Shown here piece by piece: positions 9,370 to 18,276 of a stretch of 34,381 bases of DNA; position 1 is the first letter of the stretch; each line of letters begins with the position of its first letter. The stretch spans positions 1 to 34,381 of the IMG/VR virus record IMGVR_UViG_3300025727_000031. One strand, given 5' to 3'. Origin of the DNA: a virus. A program made the position numbers and the translations under genes. The notes beneath the pieces are model-generated. The model saw nothing but the letters and a program-made list of their open reading frames with translations, was not told where the DNA came from and ran no database searches.

Positions 9370-9515
9370 CAGTTATTACCTCGTATCTCTTCCTTATTAA
9401 CCTTTGTTAATACAAAATTAACCTTCTCATCAAATCTTACTTTATCATCAAGTCCACCTGTTGCTTTTGGGAACTTCATACTAATTCTTTCTAACAAATT
9501 AAATATGCCTCCCAT
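9369..9515 (-). CDS. 48-residue small protein upstream of the fibre
   Basis: ATG at 9515, ending in a TGA that overlaps the fibre ATG. The product (MGGIFNLLERISMKFPKATG...) is charged, without cysteines or membrane segments. A TTG codon six codons further upstream, preceded by GGAG, is an alternative start. It is probably a real coupled cistron because of its exact overlap. Function unknown. Confidence 0.5.
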   Translation of the reverse strand: MGGIFNLLERISMKFPKATGGLDDKVRFDEKVNFVLTKVNKEEIRGNN

Positions 9516-9537
9516 AGATAAGCCTTTAGGCAAAGGG

Positions 9538-10116
9538 TTATACTCCGTTAAATGTATGATTTACGAAGAGTTTTAGTGTATCAGTGCTTGTTTTATGGAA
9601 TGTTGCAGGTGATGTAAAGTTCCAGTGTGTCAAGATTTTGGTTGCACTTACTGGTGATGTTTGTCCAACATCATAAATTGCTCCACCTGTAATTGGGTTT
9701 CCTGCTGATGTGTCAATTTGGTTGGTTGCCCAATCAAATCTATAAGATATTGCATCTGCTGAAGCACCTGTATTATCGGAATCCTGATCATTGGTTAATG
9801 GGTAGGTTGCTGTTAGTCCTCTAACTGCACCTGTAGTTGTAATTGGACTGCTTACTTGACCATATGCATCTGTTTTTGCAATGGTATCTGCTGAAGCAGG
9901 GTTTTGTAGAACGCATGCTGAAGCATGAAAGTTTTCATTTGTTGCAGGATTTTCTTCTGCTGACTGTTTAGCGTAAAATATATCACCGTCATTAGTGACT
10001 AGGTTTGAGCCATACCACCAGTCTTTTGAACCGTCTTGATGAGTGACTACTACACAAATATTATTTTTTGGATCTATTTCTGTTGGAAGTTGTTTGCCGT
10101 TACCGTGAATTAACAT
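9538..10116 (-). CDS. virion-associated protein of unknown function
   Basis: 192 residues, mostly beta, with no membrane segment. The N-terminal part (MLIHGNGKQLPTEI..., VVVTHQDGSKDWWYGSN, DGDIFYAKQ) looks like a small beta domain, followed by a Ser/Thr/Asp-rich part. The ATG at 10116 has a TATA box 21-30 bases upstream, so the distal fibre operon probably starts a new transcript here. A structural role is inferred from position between tail hub and fibre. Confidence 0.6.
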   Translation of the reverse strand: MLIHGNGKQLPTEIDPKNNICVVVTHQDGSKDWWYGSNLVTNDGDIFYAKQSAEENPATNENFHASACVLQNPASADTIAKTDAYGQVSSPITTTGAVRGLTATYPLTNDQDSDNTGASADAISYRFDWATNQIDTSAGNPITGGAIYDVGQTSPVSATKILTHWNFTSPATFHKTSTDTLKLFVNHTFNGV

Positions 10117-10136
10117 GTAATATGTTTAATATTGAA

Positions 10137-10146
10137 GTATTTAAAT
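10137..10146 (-). promoter_or_regulatory. TATA box of the fibre operon
   Basis: Minus-strand ATTTAAATAC lies 21-30 bases upstream of the ATG at 10116, in the longest gap of the distal tail block. It predicts a leaderless mRNA for the fibre genes. Confidence 0.55.
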
Positions 10147-10178
10147 ATTATTGTCTTTGAATAAGACAGTAATCTTTA

Positions 10179-12116
10179 TTATGGGTTCAAATTGGTATCT
10201 GTGACTAGGTTACTGATTGCCTCTGCTGAGGTCTTTTCAATATCAAATGCGTCCAATAGGAAGTCACCTGTCTCTATGGTTGTTTTACCTTCTGGGTAAG
10301 TCCAAGTTATTGATTTTATTGTGGTACTGACATCAAGATTTTTAGTGGTATTTGTTACCTTTACCTTGAAATTCTCTCTAACAAAATCTATCAAAGCAGG
10401 AGCAACTATAGTATATCTGGTATTAATAACTGCATGTTTTGTAAGAAATTTATTTCTAAAAATTATTGCTGCTGCTGCATCAGTAATTTGTGGTGTAAAT
10501 ATTCTTTTTGAGTATAATCCTATAAGATTAATAGAAGTTGTATCAGAATCGTGTATTATATTAAAACTACCTGATATTCTGGTTGATACATATAAATCGT
10601 TTACAGTCATACTATCATCATATCCATCAGCAGTTACATCATATAGTTTACCAAATTTCAATGTATCAGTTAAATCAATATCATTATCTTCTATAATACA
10701 TTTACCTCTTGGTGATACATAAAATGATTTATCTACTATAGTCATTAACTGATTAATAATTTCTAAGAAATTACCTGATCCTTCATAAGAGTTTATTGTA
10801 TTTGATACTGAAGTTAGATCTCTTACACTTAATTTAAAATTAGGTGAATTTATAAGTGTTTGATTAAGGTGAGCAAATATTGATCTTATAATTTCTACAG
10901 AGGAACAAATAGTGAAAGTTTTACCAGATCTACTTGGACTTGTTGCAGGACTTAAATTTCTATACCATTCACCAGTAACATAAGTACTTCCACTAGGTAA
11001 TATTATATCACTTATAACTGAATCTATTATGACTTTACCAAATCCTTTTACATATATTTTCTTTTGATCTATACTAGATTCTATTTTCCATACTGTTCCT
11101 GCAAGTTTCATGATCAAAGGTATAGGTCTTGATGAAAATATTTGTTTGGAACTTTCTGAGTCAAGTACATTAGAATATATTCTTATAGAATATAATTTTC
11201 CTTCAAATTTACTATTTGTTGATGTAACAGTATTAGTACTCCATGCTGATGCTTTTGATCCTATAGTTGCATCAGTTGGAACTGAAAAAGAGCCTGATGA
11301 TTTTGGATATGAAGCAGTTCCAGTATAAGTTCCATTGGGTGCTCCAAAAGGAATACTCTCTGAACCATTAACTAACCATAAATTAAATGTTATACCTTTT
11401 CTTTGTAATCTCACAAGACATGGTGTATCAGCTTGACAGTATGATGCAGAGCCACCATCACTACCTGAAGTAGAAAATGATTTAGATCCTACTCCTGAAG
11501 TAGTATTCTCAATGGTTGCGATTGCATAAAATTGATTAGAAGTCATACCTAATTTAATTGTTATGCCTTCACCAGAACTATTAATTTTTGAAAATATAAC
11601 TCCACCTTGTTCACCGTCTTCTGGTTCAACCCAACAAAATATATCAAAATCTCCTGAGAAATCTAATGTATTGGTAGTACCGTCTTTAAGAAACTTGTTT
11701 GGAATTATAGCACCTTTACCATTACTTGTTGCAGTAGCACCGTAAAATCCTTTGAATTTATTATTTGCAGTTGTAGTTAAAGTATAATCCAATCCATCAT
11801 AATCTGTAAATCCAGATAAAGTACTATGTGTTTGATTTACAGGATCATTGTTATATCCACTTTCATCAAGACATGAGCCTTGAAACAAATAAGCACCTCT
11901 CAAATGTGTTGCATCTGCTACGTCTTGTATGTATTTATATTCATCTCCTATAAGTGATGATATTCTTGAAGGAACTTTGAATATACCAGAATCTACTGCT
12001 CTTAACCCATCTCTTGCTATTTCTGCATGATCCATAGGAACAGTGGATACTACTCTTACATCAGAACCTCCAATATCTTGAGTGTCTTCTTTAACAAGTT
12101 TAGCAAAAGATTTCAA
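10179..12116 (-). CDS. tail hub-like protein with a LamG-type domain
   Basis: 645 residues. Residues about 95-325 look like a concanavalin A/LamG jelly roll (LRGAYLFQGSCLDESGYNND, DFDIFCWVEPE, FNLWLVNG, FEGKLYSIRIYSNVLDSES). The remaining 300 residues resemble tail hub or baseplate proteins: a KIYVKGFGKVIID strand pair, a segment FLEIINQLMTIVDKSFYV followed by SPRGKCIIED, and a closing strand set. The start is taken as TTG at 12116, whose TTGA overlaps the upstream stop; the next Met is at residue 28. By order it follows the distal tail protein, as siphovirus hub (Tal-like) proteins do. The LamG domain may add host binding. The hub call is an inference. Confidence 0.6.
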   Translation of the reverse strand: MKSFAKLVKEDTQDIGGSDVRVVSTVPMDHAEIARDGLRAVDSGIFKVPSRISSLIGDEYKYIQDVADATHLRGAYLFQGSCLDESGYNNDPVNQTHSTLSGFTDYDGLDYTLTTTANNKFKGFYGATATSNGKGAIIPNKFLKDGTTNTLDFSGDFDIFCWVEPEDGEQGGVIFSKINSSGEGITIKLGMTSNQFYAIATIENTTSGVGSKSFSTSGSDGGSASYCQADTPCLVRLQRKGITFNLWLVNGSESIPFGAPNGTYTGTASYPKSSGSFSVPTDATIGSKASAWSTNTVTSTNSKFEGKLYSIRIYSNVLDSESSKQIFSSRPIPLIMKLAGTVWKIESSIDQKKIYVKGFGKVIIDSVISDIILPSGSTYVTGEWYRNLSPATSPSRSGKTFTICSSVEIIRSIFAHLNQTLINSPNFKLSVRDLTSVSNTINSYEGSGNFLEIINQLMTIVDKSFYVSPRGKCIIEDNDIDLTDTLKFGKLYDVTADGYDDSMTVNDLYVSTRISGSFNIIHDSDTTSINLIGLYSKRIFTPQITDAAAAIIFRNKFLTKHAVINTRYTIVAPALIDFVRENFKVKVTNTTKNLDVSTTIKSITWTYPEGKTTIETGDFLLDAFDIEKTSAEAISNLVTDTNLNP

Positions 12117-13027
12117 GTAGAATCAACTCTTACTCTCTCTGAACGTATGCCTGAACCACCTGTATTTTTAGCAACTATGAAGACATAATATTGACCTGTT
12201 AATGATGTTGCAGTAAATTGATATTTACCATTTGTTATACTAGCAGTTGCAGCAGCCTGCGTAACTTTATGATAACTTGTAACAGCATCACCAACTTTTT
12301 GATAACCCAAAGAAAATGATATAATATTAGTTCCACCTGATCTTACAGGATCAGTCCATCTATATCTTATACTTCCTGATGCAGGACTACTTATCTCTAA
12401 ACCTGTTACCATTTCAGGAGTATCTGCATCATATATTGACATTACATTTCCTACTAAATAGTCTACATTAACAGTCCATACTACAGGAGAACCTGAATCT
12501 ACAGATGTTGAGATTGATTGTATAGATCCTGCACCTTCATAAAATATTGAGTCAGTGGTAGTGTCTATAATTCTTAATAGAAATGTATCTGTAATTGATC
12601 TTGATTCAAAGTTACTAAGAAAAGAATCTACTAACTTTATATTATTGGCTTCAACTTGGTCAACATAAACATAATCAGTTTCAGTTCCATTATTATCATA
12701 CTTATCAACGTCTATATGATCATCTTCTTCCAATATTTCATCTAATGCTATACCAGTTACATTAGCTAATGTGACCAAGTTAGAATCAAATTTACAACCA
12801 AATCTTATCTGTTGTGAGTTACCTTCCATTTTTACCAATATATTTTCTGTTGATTTATCTTCAGGTAATGGCATAGGTGATATGGGTGTGTTTAAATCTA
12901 TCCCTATAGTTTCAAATGTTTTAGCTTGAAATCTATCTATTCTATAAGTATTTGTTTGAGTTGTGCCACCTTGAGGAAGATATGATTCAGGGTGAATCTT
13001 ATACAACTCTATCATTATATCAGTCAT
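12113..13027 (-). CDS. distal tail-like protein with C-terminal FnIII domain
   Basis: 304 residues. The first 200 are a beta-rich domain, and the last ~95 have the fibronectin type III pattern (PEMVTGLEISSPASGSIRYR, W at the usual place in RWTDP, then SFSLGYQKVG and QYYVFIVAKNTGGSG). The ATG at 13027 overlaps the tape-measure stop (ATGA). The gene directly after the tape measure is normally the distal tail protein, and FnIII domains are common tail decorations. The FnIII call is firmer than the Dit call. Confidence 0.62.
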   Translation of the reverse strand: MTDIMIELYKIHPESYLPQGGTTQTNTYRIDRFQAKTFETIGIDLNTPISPMPLPEDKSTENILVKMEGNSQQIRFGCKFDSNLVTLANVTGIALDEILEEDDHIDVDKYDNNGTETDYVYVDQVEANNIKLVDSFLSNFESRSITDTFLLRIIDTTTDSIFYEGAGSIQSISTSVDSGSPVVWTVNVDYLVGNVMSIYDADTPEMVTGLEISSPASGSIRYRWTDPVRSGGTNIISFSLGYQKVGDAVTSYHKVTQAAATASITNGKYQFTATSLTGQYYVFIVAKNTGGSGIRSERVRVDST

Positions 13028-14964
13028 AATTTAGCCTTCCTCGTACTACTTGTCTCTATTGCTTTCATTATTGTTCTTTGAAATTTAAGCATATCTCTAT
13101 CTGAGTATATGTTACCATTAACTGTTACGTTTACTGTTACGCCTGAGTCACCTCCACCACTACGTCTTCCCATTTTAGACATAGGTGTAACCATTTCAGA
13201 TCCTCCTTCTCCAAATACATATCTTCTACCTGATTTACCGAAACCTCTAACCTCTTCACTTATCATTCCACCAAATGCATGTCTTCTACCACTATTATTC
13301 CTTCCTCCTGTAACTGGTGCTGCTAATGTTTCAGCTAAACCGACTAACTGTTGACCTGTTGACTGTTCACCAAATCCTACAAAGTCTAAAGCACCTTCAG
13401 TCAACCAATCAGGAATACCTATTGCTGATCCACCTTCACGAACACCCTTGTTAAAAGATTTGTAATGATCAGGTGCTATGGCTTGTATTGCAGTTCCTAA
13501 TGCGTCTATTCCCAATAACACTTGACCTACTATAGGTATAGCTCTTGTTGCTATTTTTGCTGTTGTTGTGGCTGCTATTTTACTTACTGCTTTTGTTGCT
13601 GCACCTGCAACTGGTTTTGTTATAGGGCTAGCAGCACTTTTAGCTACATTTGCTACTTTAGCATTAGTTCCAAGAGACACTGCATTGGCTGCTGCAATAG
13701 CTTTATCTGCTAATTTAAGACCACCTTTACCAACTTTTACTGCAAGTTGTGCAGGTAAACTCATAACAGCATCTACTGCCTTTATACTTTTAAGTGCAAC
13801 ATTAACAGCTTTTGTAGATGCCTTGATAACGGGTGCAGGACTAGGTACTTTTGTATTTAACCACGGGGTTCTTGGTTTTGTAGTTTTAGGCAAAGTTGGT
13901 GGTGGTTTAGTAGCTGCATTAATTGCTGCCTTACCCTGTGCTCCTGTTAAAGTTTTAGTACCTAAACCTGCTTGTTTAAGAATTGACTTACCCTGTGCTC
14001 CTGTTATAGGAGTTTTAACTTTAGGAGTAGGAGTTTTAACTTTAGGAGTAGGAGTAGGAGTAGCAGTAGCAGCAAATGCCTTTGGAAATCTTTTAGTAAT
14101 AATATCTGTAAGAGATTGAATTTTTAACCCTACTTTAGTTGTTCCATCTGGTGTTCCTATTGGAGTTTTATTTGGAGTAAGTGTAGGATCAAGTTTTCCA
14201 ACAATAAACTTACCACTTGTTTCTACTGATTTAACAATACCCTCTCCTATATCTTCAATAGCTTTGGTTGAATTATTTAATTGATTTGCAGCATTTAAGA
14301 ACCACGGATATACAGTTTGATAAAATGGTATGATAAACTTTCGTAACAACAATATTAATATTGGTCGCATGAGCATGCCGAAAAAGTCACCTATAGGTCT
14401 AAGTACAAGCATAATACCAAAGTTAAGTAATTTTAACATCTGTTGCATTAACGGAGATGAATCAATGATTTTAGCACCTAATCCTATTCCTGCTCCTGCA
14501 GCACCTATTCCCATTCCTACTGCTGCCATTTTACCTCTTCCAGCAAACATCTTATTCCATTTAGAATCACCACCAAAATTTTTCTCAAATATTTTATCTA
14601 ATTTTGAAAACACACCAACAGTTCCACTTTGTTGTAACATACCAAATCTTTTACGTTCTGCAGGATCTTTATGAAATTGTCCACCTTGATTTGCTAATGC
14701 TTGTTTATCTTTCATGTTTTGGAATCCCATTCCACCTACAGATTGTAACATTGCCATTGCTGTTCCAAGAACTCCACCACCACCCATAGATTTAGTCATA
14801 ACTTCTAGCATACGTCTTTGACCTTTCAAAGCATGGTCAGTTTGTAAAGCACCTTGTTTTTGTAACATATAAATCTTTGATTGTGATGTTGCAACCTCTA
14901 TTTTTTTTCTTGCTTCAAGTTCAATAAGTTCTTTCTCTTGCTCAAATGAAATTTCTGTTACCAT
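13024..14964 (-). CDS. tape measure protein
   Basis: 646 residues. A helical N terminus (EISFEQEKELIELEARKK) is followed by Gly/Ala-rich and hydrophobic helices (about 146-223, including MLVLRPIGDFFGMLMRPIL). A Pro/Thr/Lys-rich part has a repeated TPTPKVK, then comes an Ala/Lys-rich helical region. The C terminus has the YVFGEGGSEMVTPMSKMG motif typical of tape measures (GEaGpEaviPl). It follows the frameshifted chaperone pair and precedes the distal tail gene, the standard order. Known tape measures give roughly 1.5 angstroms per residue, so a tail near 100 nm is implied if the whole chain is used. Confidence 0.9.
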   Translation of the reverse strand: MVTEISFEQEKELIELEARKKIEVATSQSKIYMLQKQGALQTDHALKGQRRMLEVMTKSMGGGGVLGTAMAMLQSVGGMGFQNMKDKQALANQGGQFHKDPAERKRFGMLQQSGTVGVFSKLDKIFEKNFGGDSKWNKMFAGRGKMAAVGMGIGAAGAGIGLGAKIIDSSPLMQQMLKLLNFGIMLVLRPIGDFFGMLMRPILILLLRKFIIPFYQTVYPWFLNAANQLNNSTKAIEDIGEGIVKSVETSGKFIVGKLDPTLTPNKTPIGTPDGTTKVGLKIQSLTDIITKRFPKAFAATATPTPTPKVKTPTPKVKTPITGAQGKSILKQAGLGTKTLTGAQGKAAINAATKPPPTLPKTTKPRTPWLNTKVPSPAPVIKASTKAVNVALKSIKAVDAVMSLPAQLAVKVGKGGLKLADKAIAAANAVSLGTNAKVANVAKSAASPITKPVAGAATKAVSKIAATTTAKIATRAIPIVGQVLLGIDALGTAIQAIAPDHYKSFNKGVREGGSAIGIPDWLTEGALDFVGFGEQSTGQQLVGLAETLAAPVTGGRNNSGRRHAFGGMISEEVRGFGKSGRRYVFGEGGSEMVTPMSKMGRRSGGGDSGVTVNVTVNGNIYSDRDMLKFQRTIMKAIETSSTRKAKL

Positions 14965-14977
14965 GATATATAACCTA

Positions 14978-15190
14978 TTACTTAGATCTATTTAAATTTA
15001 CACGTTCTTTACGTTGTTCGTCTTTATATTCAGATATAATTGTATTAAGATAGCCTATTGGCTGCGAGTCGACTTGGTCTTTCGTCCAACCGTATTCCCT
15101 TGCGAAGAAGTAGTAGAGATTTCCTGTGCCTCTGCTATATCCTGTCCCACGAAAGTCTCCACCCACTCTTCCAAATATTTCGCTAAAGGG
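14978..15190 (-). CDS. tail assembly chaperone, frameshifted C-terminal part (GT-type T domain)
   Basis: This frame overlaps the end of the upstream ORF in the -1 frame and is open upstream past 15190. No good independent start is seen (a GTG at 15166 lacks a ribosome site). The domain (NLYYFFAREYGWTKDQVDSQ...) has the aromatic helix and GW motif common in T parts of siphovirus chaperones. Reading from the slip site adds 68 residues to the first 94 of the upstream ORF, giving a 162-residue fusion. In phage lambda the equivalent G-GT pair coats the tape measure during tail assembly. Confidence 0.75.
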   Translation of the reverse strand, partial: PFSEIFGRVGGDFRGTGYSRGTGNLYYFFAREYGWTKDQVDSQPIGYLNTIISEYKDEQRKERVNLNRSK

Positions 15191-15465
15191 TAGTCTTTCA
15201 TGACCTCCTTCATGATGGTCTTTGCTACACTTGATTTAAGATTTCTAATTGAAGCAACTTCTTTTACTTTAAAAGGTGCTTTTGTAATTACTGCTGTTAA
15301 TATTAACTGTCTATAAAGTGGCAAGTTAACCTTAGGTTCATTTACCTGAGTCATATCTAAACATTGATTTAGAATTGCTTCTAATTCACCAAATGTAATA
15401 TCATCTTCGTATGATACAGTTTCTTTTGTATTATTGTCCCACGGGATCTCAAACGATTTAATCAT
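15055..15465 (-). CDS. tail assembly chaperone (G-type)
   Basis: 136 residues, mostly helical (FGELEAILNQCLDMTQ, LPLYRQLILTAVITKAPF), with no membrane segment or cysteine motif. It lies between tail tube and tape measure, the usual site of the G gene. Its last 45 codons follow a CCCTTTA slippery site, and ribosomes that do not shift end at the TAG at 15055. A TATA-like element lies 18-29 bases upstream. The function is assigned from position, length and frameshift architecture. Confidence 0.75.
   Translation of the reverse strand: MIKSFEIPWDNNTKETVSYEDDITFGELEAILNQCLDMTQVNEPKVNLPLYRQLILTAVITKAPFKVKEVASIRNLKSSVAKTIMKEVMKDYPLAKYLEEWVETFVGQDIAEAQEISTTSSQGNTVGRKTKSTRSQ
15184..15190 (-). promoter_or_regulatory. 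-1 programmed ribosomal frameshift site CCCTTTA
   Basis: In the upstream frame the bases read C CCT TTA, the X XXY YYZ form. Slipping back one base re-pairs both tRNAs on CCC TTT and enters the downstream frame exactly. The downstream frame is open from about 15235 to 14978. A possible stem follows immediately (GCGAAA at 15183-15178 with TTTCGT about 25 bases on), closer than is usual for a stimulator. Confidence 0.7.
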
Positions 15466-15482
15466 ATATATTGTGTATAATT

Positions 15483-15494
15483 GTTATATTAAAG
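15483..15494 (-). promoter_or_regulatory. probable TATA element of the tail chaperone
   Basis: Minus-strand CTTTAATATAAC lies 18-29 bases before the ATG at 15465, in the short gap after the tail tube gene. Confidence 0.4.
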
Positions 15495-15496
15495 TG

Positions 15497-16477
15497 TTAT
15501 TGTTCTGCTGTTGCTGCAGAGGTTGCTACTACAGATATGGTCTTTGCTGTCCAACTAATGTCTTCAAATACTGGTTCTACTGGTTCAAGACCTGAGACAC
15601 CATGATCATTTATTGCCAATCCTGTCAAGGTTATTACTATTTTTTCAGCAGAAGATTTTTCAAATGTTAATCTAAATTCTGTTGCTCCTCCACCAACTGT
15701 TTCTTGAGGAACTGCTGCTATCTGTGCAAGTAAATCATCTAGTAAATTTTTATTTAACCATGAGGCTTTGAATGAACCAGTTATATCCAAGACTCGTTTG
15801 TATGCTGCTGCACCTGAATGACTACCTAAACCATAAAGTAGTTCTGCATTTTGTGTAAGACTTAAACTTGCATCTTGACACTGTGCAACTAATGCTCCTG
15901 CAAAATATAACTCTGCGTGAGCGAATGTATATGGAAATTCTTCTGCTGGTTTTGTAGGTGTTGCTGTCAAGGTTGTTGATGGTGCTGTTTCTATACCGTA
16001 AGTAATATCTGCACTACAGTCTACTAATCCACCTACTGAAGCACTTATGGAAAGTGATCCTACAATTCCACCTTTTAATGTTCTGACTATATCTGCTGAT
16101 AATCCGTCATAACCAACTTCTATTTGAATTGTTCTAGCTGTCTTAGGTAGTCCTGCACTTGCAGGATATGTATATGTAAATGGTGTTGTACCTGCTTTAG
16201 TTGGAGATCCTAAAATTGAACCAATTATCCACGGGCTTGAAAGTGTAAATGACATTGAAGCAGATCCTTGTTGTTGACCGTATGCAAATTTATCTACTGT
16301 ATTTTGATTAAGTTTAGCTAAATTAACTTTATTATTTGTGAGTGTAAGACTAGACATTTTGTCTTGAAGACCGAATTTTTTATCTGCTACTTGACCTGAA
16401 CCAGTTGCGTCTAAAACACCGTAAGTGTCTCCTTCCCAGCCGTATTTTACATATACATGAGCACCAGTTCGTACCAT
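15497..16477 (-). CDS. major tail tube protein
   Basis: 326 residues, almost all beta with an Ala/Thr/Gly-rich composition. The N terminus (MVRTGAHVYVKYGWEGDTYG) and mid part (RTLKGGIVGSLSISASVGGLVDCSADITYG, SLTQNAELLYGLGS) resemble tail tube proteins of archaeal and bacterial siphoviruses. Its place between the tail terminator-like gene and the chaperone pair is the standard one. No contractile sheath gene is seen next to it, which supports a siphovirus-like tail. It has its own promoter at 16499-16507, consistent with high output. Confidence 0.72.
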   Translation of the reverse strand: MVRTGAHVYVKYGWEGDTYGVLDATGSGQVADKKFGLQDKMSSLTLTNNKVNLAKLNQNTVDKFAYGQQQGSASMSFTLSSPWIIGSILGSPTKAGTTPFTYTYPASAGLPKTARTIQIEVGYDGLSADIVRTLKGGIVGSLSISASVGGLVDCSADITYGIETAPSTTLTATPTKPAEEFPYTFAHAELYFAGALVAQCQDASLSLTQNAELLYGLGSHSGAAAYKRVLDITGSFKASWLNKNLLDDLLAQIAAVPQETVGGGATEFRLTFEKSSAEKIVITLTGLAINDHGVSGLEPVEPVFEDISWTAKTISVVATSAATAEQ

Positions 16478-16498
16478 GATATTATTTAAACTATTACC

Positions 16499-16507
16499 TT
16501 ATAAATA
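16499..16507 (-). promoter_or_regulatory. TATA box of the tail tube gene
   Basis: Minus-strand TATTTATAA lies 22-30 bases upstream of the ATG at 16477 and immediately after the upstream stop codon. Confidence 0.5.
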
Positions 16508-16924
16508 TTATGGATTAAGTTTTCTGTACTTCATAACGATGGTATGCCTATAAATATTCCTATATAAATCATTATCATGGTTAGATTGGGTTAACATTAG
16601 ATCCACATAATCAGTTCCTCGTATGTTTGCTTTCACTATTCTAAACACTTCATCTACCAAATTTTCATGATGTTGTAGATTTTTAAATGAATGTACCTCT
16701 ATTTTAACATAAATAGTATGTAGAAAATCTTCACCATGTAGACCAAAATATTGTGGATCTTCATTGGTAGGAGTCACTAATATGAAATCACGCCTATCGT
16801 CCATAAAACCAGTGGTTCTTTCTTCCCATACGAAAGTTATATCTGGTTGAGATGATAAAGTCCAATTATCTACAATAAGATTCTTTGCAGTTTCTGCACT
16901 TTGATACATGTTGGAATTACCCAT
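16508..16924 (-). CDS. tail terminator / tail completion-like protein
   Basis: 138 residues with mixed alpha/beta and no membrane segment. It begins with a helix (YQSAETAKNLIVDNW) and strands (ITFVWEERTTGF, DFILVTPTN), then HTIYVKIEVHSF and an LVDEVFRIVKANIRG helix. This alpha-beta layout and its position before the tail tube fit tail terminator (gpU-like) proteins that cap the tube. The start is ATG at 16924; Met6 is an alternative. The family call is positional. Confidence 0.55.
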   Translation of the reverse strand: MGNSNMYQSAETAKNLIVDNWTLSSQPDITFVWEERTTGFMDDRRDFILVTPTNEDPQYFGLHGEDFLHTIYVKIEVHSFKNLQHHENLVDEVFRIVKANIRGTDYVDLMLTQSNHDNDLYRNIYRHTIVMKYRKLNP

Positions 16925-16961
16925 ACTTTATATAGATTTTACAAAGTTATTAAGTTTGTCT

Positions 16962-18275
16962 TTATACACGGTCGTCAGTACGACTACTCGTAGGTTTTTT
17001 TCTTCTACCCTTATCATATCTATTATACCAACCACGAGCAATAGTAGTATTTGCTTTTCTCCAAACTTCATATTTAATCTGTCTTTCTGTTTGATATTTG
17101 GATCTATCCCCACGTTCTTTATACAAATCTGATTTTACTTGTCTTTTATTTTTTCTTGCCTTAGATATAGGTATTTTAGCACCTGCATTTTGTTTATATT
17201 TACCACTCCAACTTGCTGTATTCTGTCCTAAAGCATTAGCATATACTCCATTTGCTATCAAAAACACTGATCTGTCTATAAAATTCATTCTTCCTTTTAC
17301 TGTTTTAATATTTAAGAAATCATCAAATTTATAAGATTTGAAAATACCTGTTCTAATAAACCAGTCTCTAATATTGTTTATATTTGGAAATTTAGGTGTT
17401 TTTATCTGTTGTTGTTTTATCTCATCAATCTCACTTAAAAATTCTTTATGTTTGTCAGATGTTTTTTTCTGAGATTCTATCTCTTCTTTTGAAGCAACTG
17501 TTTCTGTTAGATCAAGATTTAGAAATGCCTCATTAAACTTTTCCAATGCTGCTGTTAATACACTTTGTATTCTTTCATCACTATTTTCATCTAAATAAGA
17601 TTTTATATTACCTTTGAATAAAAAACCTTCTCCTTCAAAAAACTTTTCAACATCTCTACCAGTAAATGATTTGAAATCTTTTTGTCCATGTTCTGTAGTA
17701 CTTTGCTTTTCTCTAACATACCCTAAAATGGTTGATGCTTTTTGATCAATTCTTCCACTTTTTGTTTTGATTTTATTAGGTAATATATCTGGTCGTTGTA
17801 ATTGATGTGGAACTTCTGCATGATATTGTTTTTTTAATGATTCATATTGTGGACTATCAGGGTGGTCTAACTTAACATGTTTCCAATGAGCCCGTGATAT
17901 TTGAGGGTGATTACTAGAAAGCCAAGAATCATATCCTATTTTATCCTGAAAATAATACTCAAGAAATTTTGAATCAAGATTTAAAGTTACATTTTTTACT
18001 GATTTCCATACTTCCCCTTCTGTTCCATCTTTTTTATAAGGGGTTTTAGTAGGATCATATAAATTATTATAAGATCCACGAACTGAATATGTATTATATT
18101 CTAATTTAAATGGTACATAATCCAAACCTTGTCCTCTAAACATTTCTAATATATCTTGATTTGTTTGATCTACCAATGAATTTATTTTACTTCCAATTAA
18201 TCTTGCATGCATTACTTTTTTTGTTTTAGAAGTAAGAGATCTATCACCTCTTCTAGATCCTTTAATTCTTACCAT
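16962..18275 (-). CDS. gp10-like neck protein, enlarged
   Basis: 437 residues. The N-terminal helix (KKVMHARLIGSKINSLVDQT) and the position right after the connector fit HK97 gp10-like head-tail joining proteins, which are usually only 110-160 residues. The rest is basic and helical, with tryptophans, a coiled-coil segment (about 250-290) and a Lys/Arg-rich C terminus. If the gp10 call holds, a large insertion or fusion is present. Alternatively it is a different minor structural protein such as a head-associated nucleic-acid-binding protein. Confidence 0.5.
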   Translation of the reverse strand: MVRIKGSRRGDRSLTSKTKKVMHARLIGSKINSLVDQTNQDILEMFRGQGLDYVPFKLEYNTYSVRGSYNNLYDPTKTPYKKDGTEGEVWKSVKNVTLNLDSKFLEYYFQDKIGYDSWLSSNHPQISRAHWKHVKLDHPDSPQYESLKKQYHAEVPHQLQRPDILPNKIKTKSGRIDQKASTILGYVREKQSTTEHGQKDFKSFTGRDVEKFFEGEGFLFKGNIKSYLDENSDERIQSVLTAALEKFNEAFLNLDLTETVASKEEIESQKKTSDKHKEFLSEIDEIKQQQIKTPKFPNINNIRDWFIRTGIFKSYKFDDFLNIKTVKGRMNFIDRSVFLIANGVYANALGQNTASWSGKYKQNAGAKIPISKARKNKRQVKSDLYKERGDRSKYQTERQIKYEVWRKANTTIARGWYNRYDKGRRKKPTSSRTDDRV

Positions 18276-18276
18276 A

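Noticed and set aside
13568-14119. 183-codon plus-strand ORF opposite the tape measure
   Set aside because: An open antisense frame caused by the Ala/Lys/Thr-rich tape-measure codons; low-complexity hydrophobic product without a start signal.
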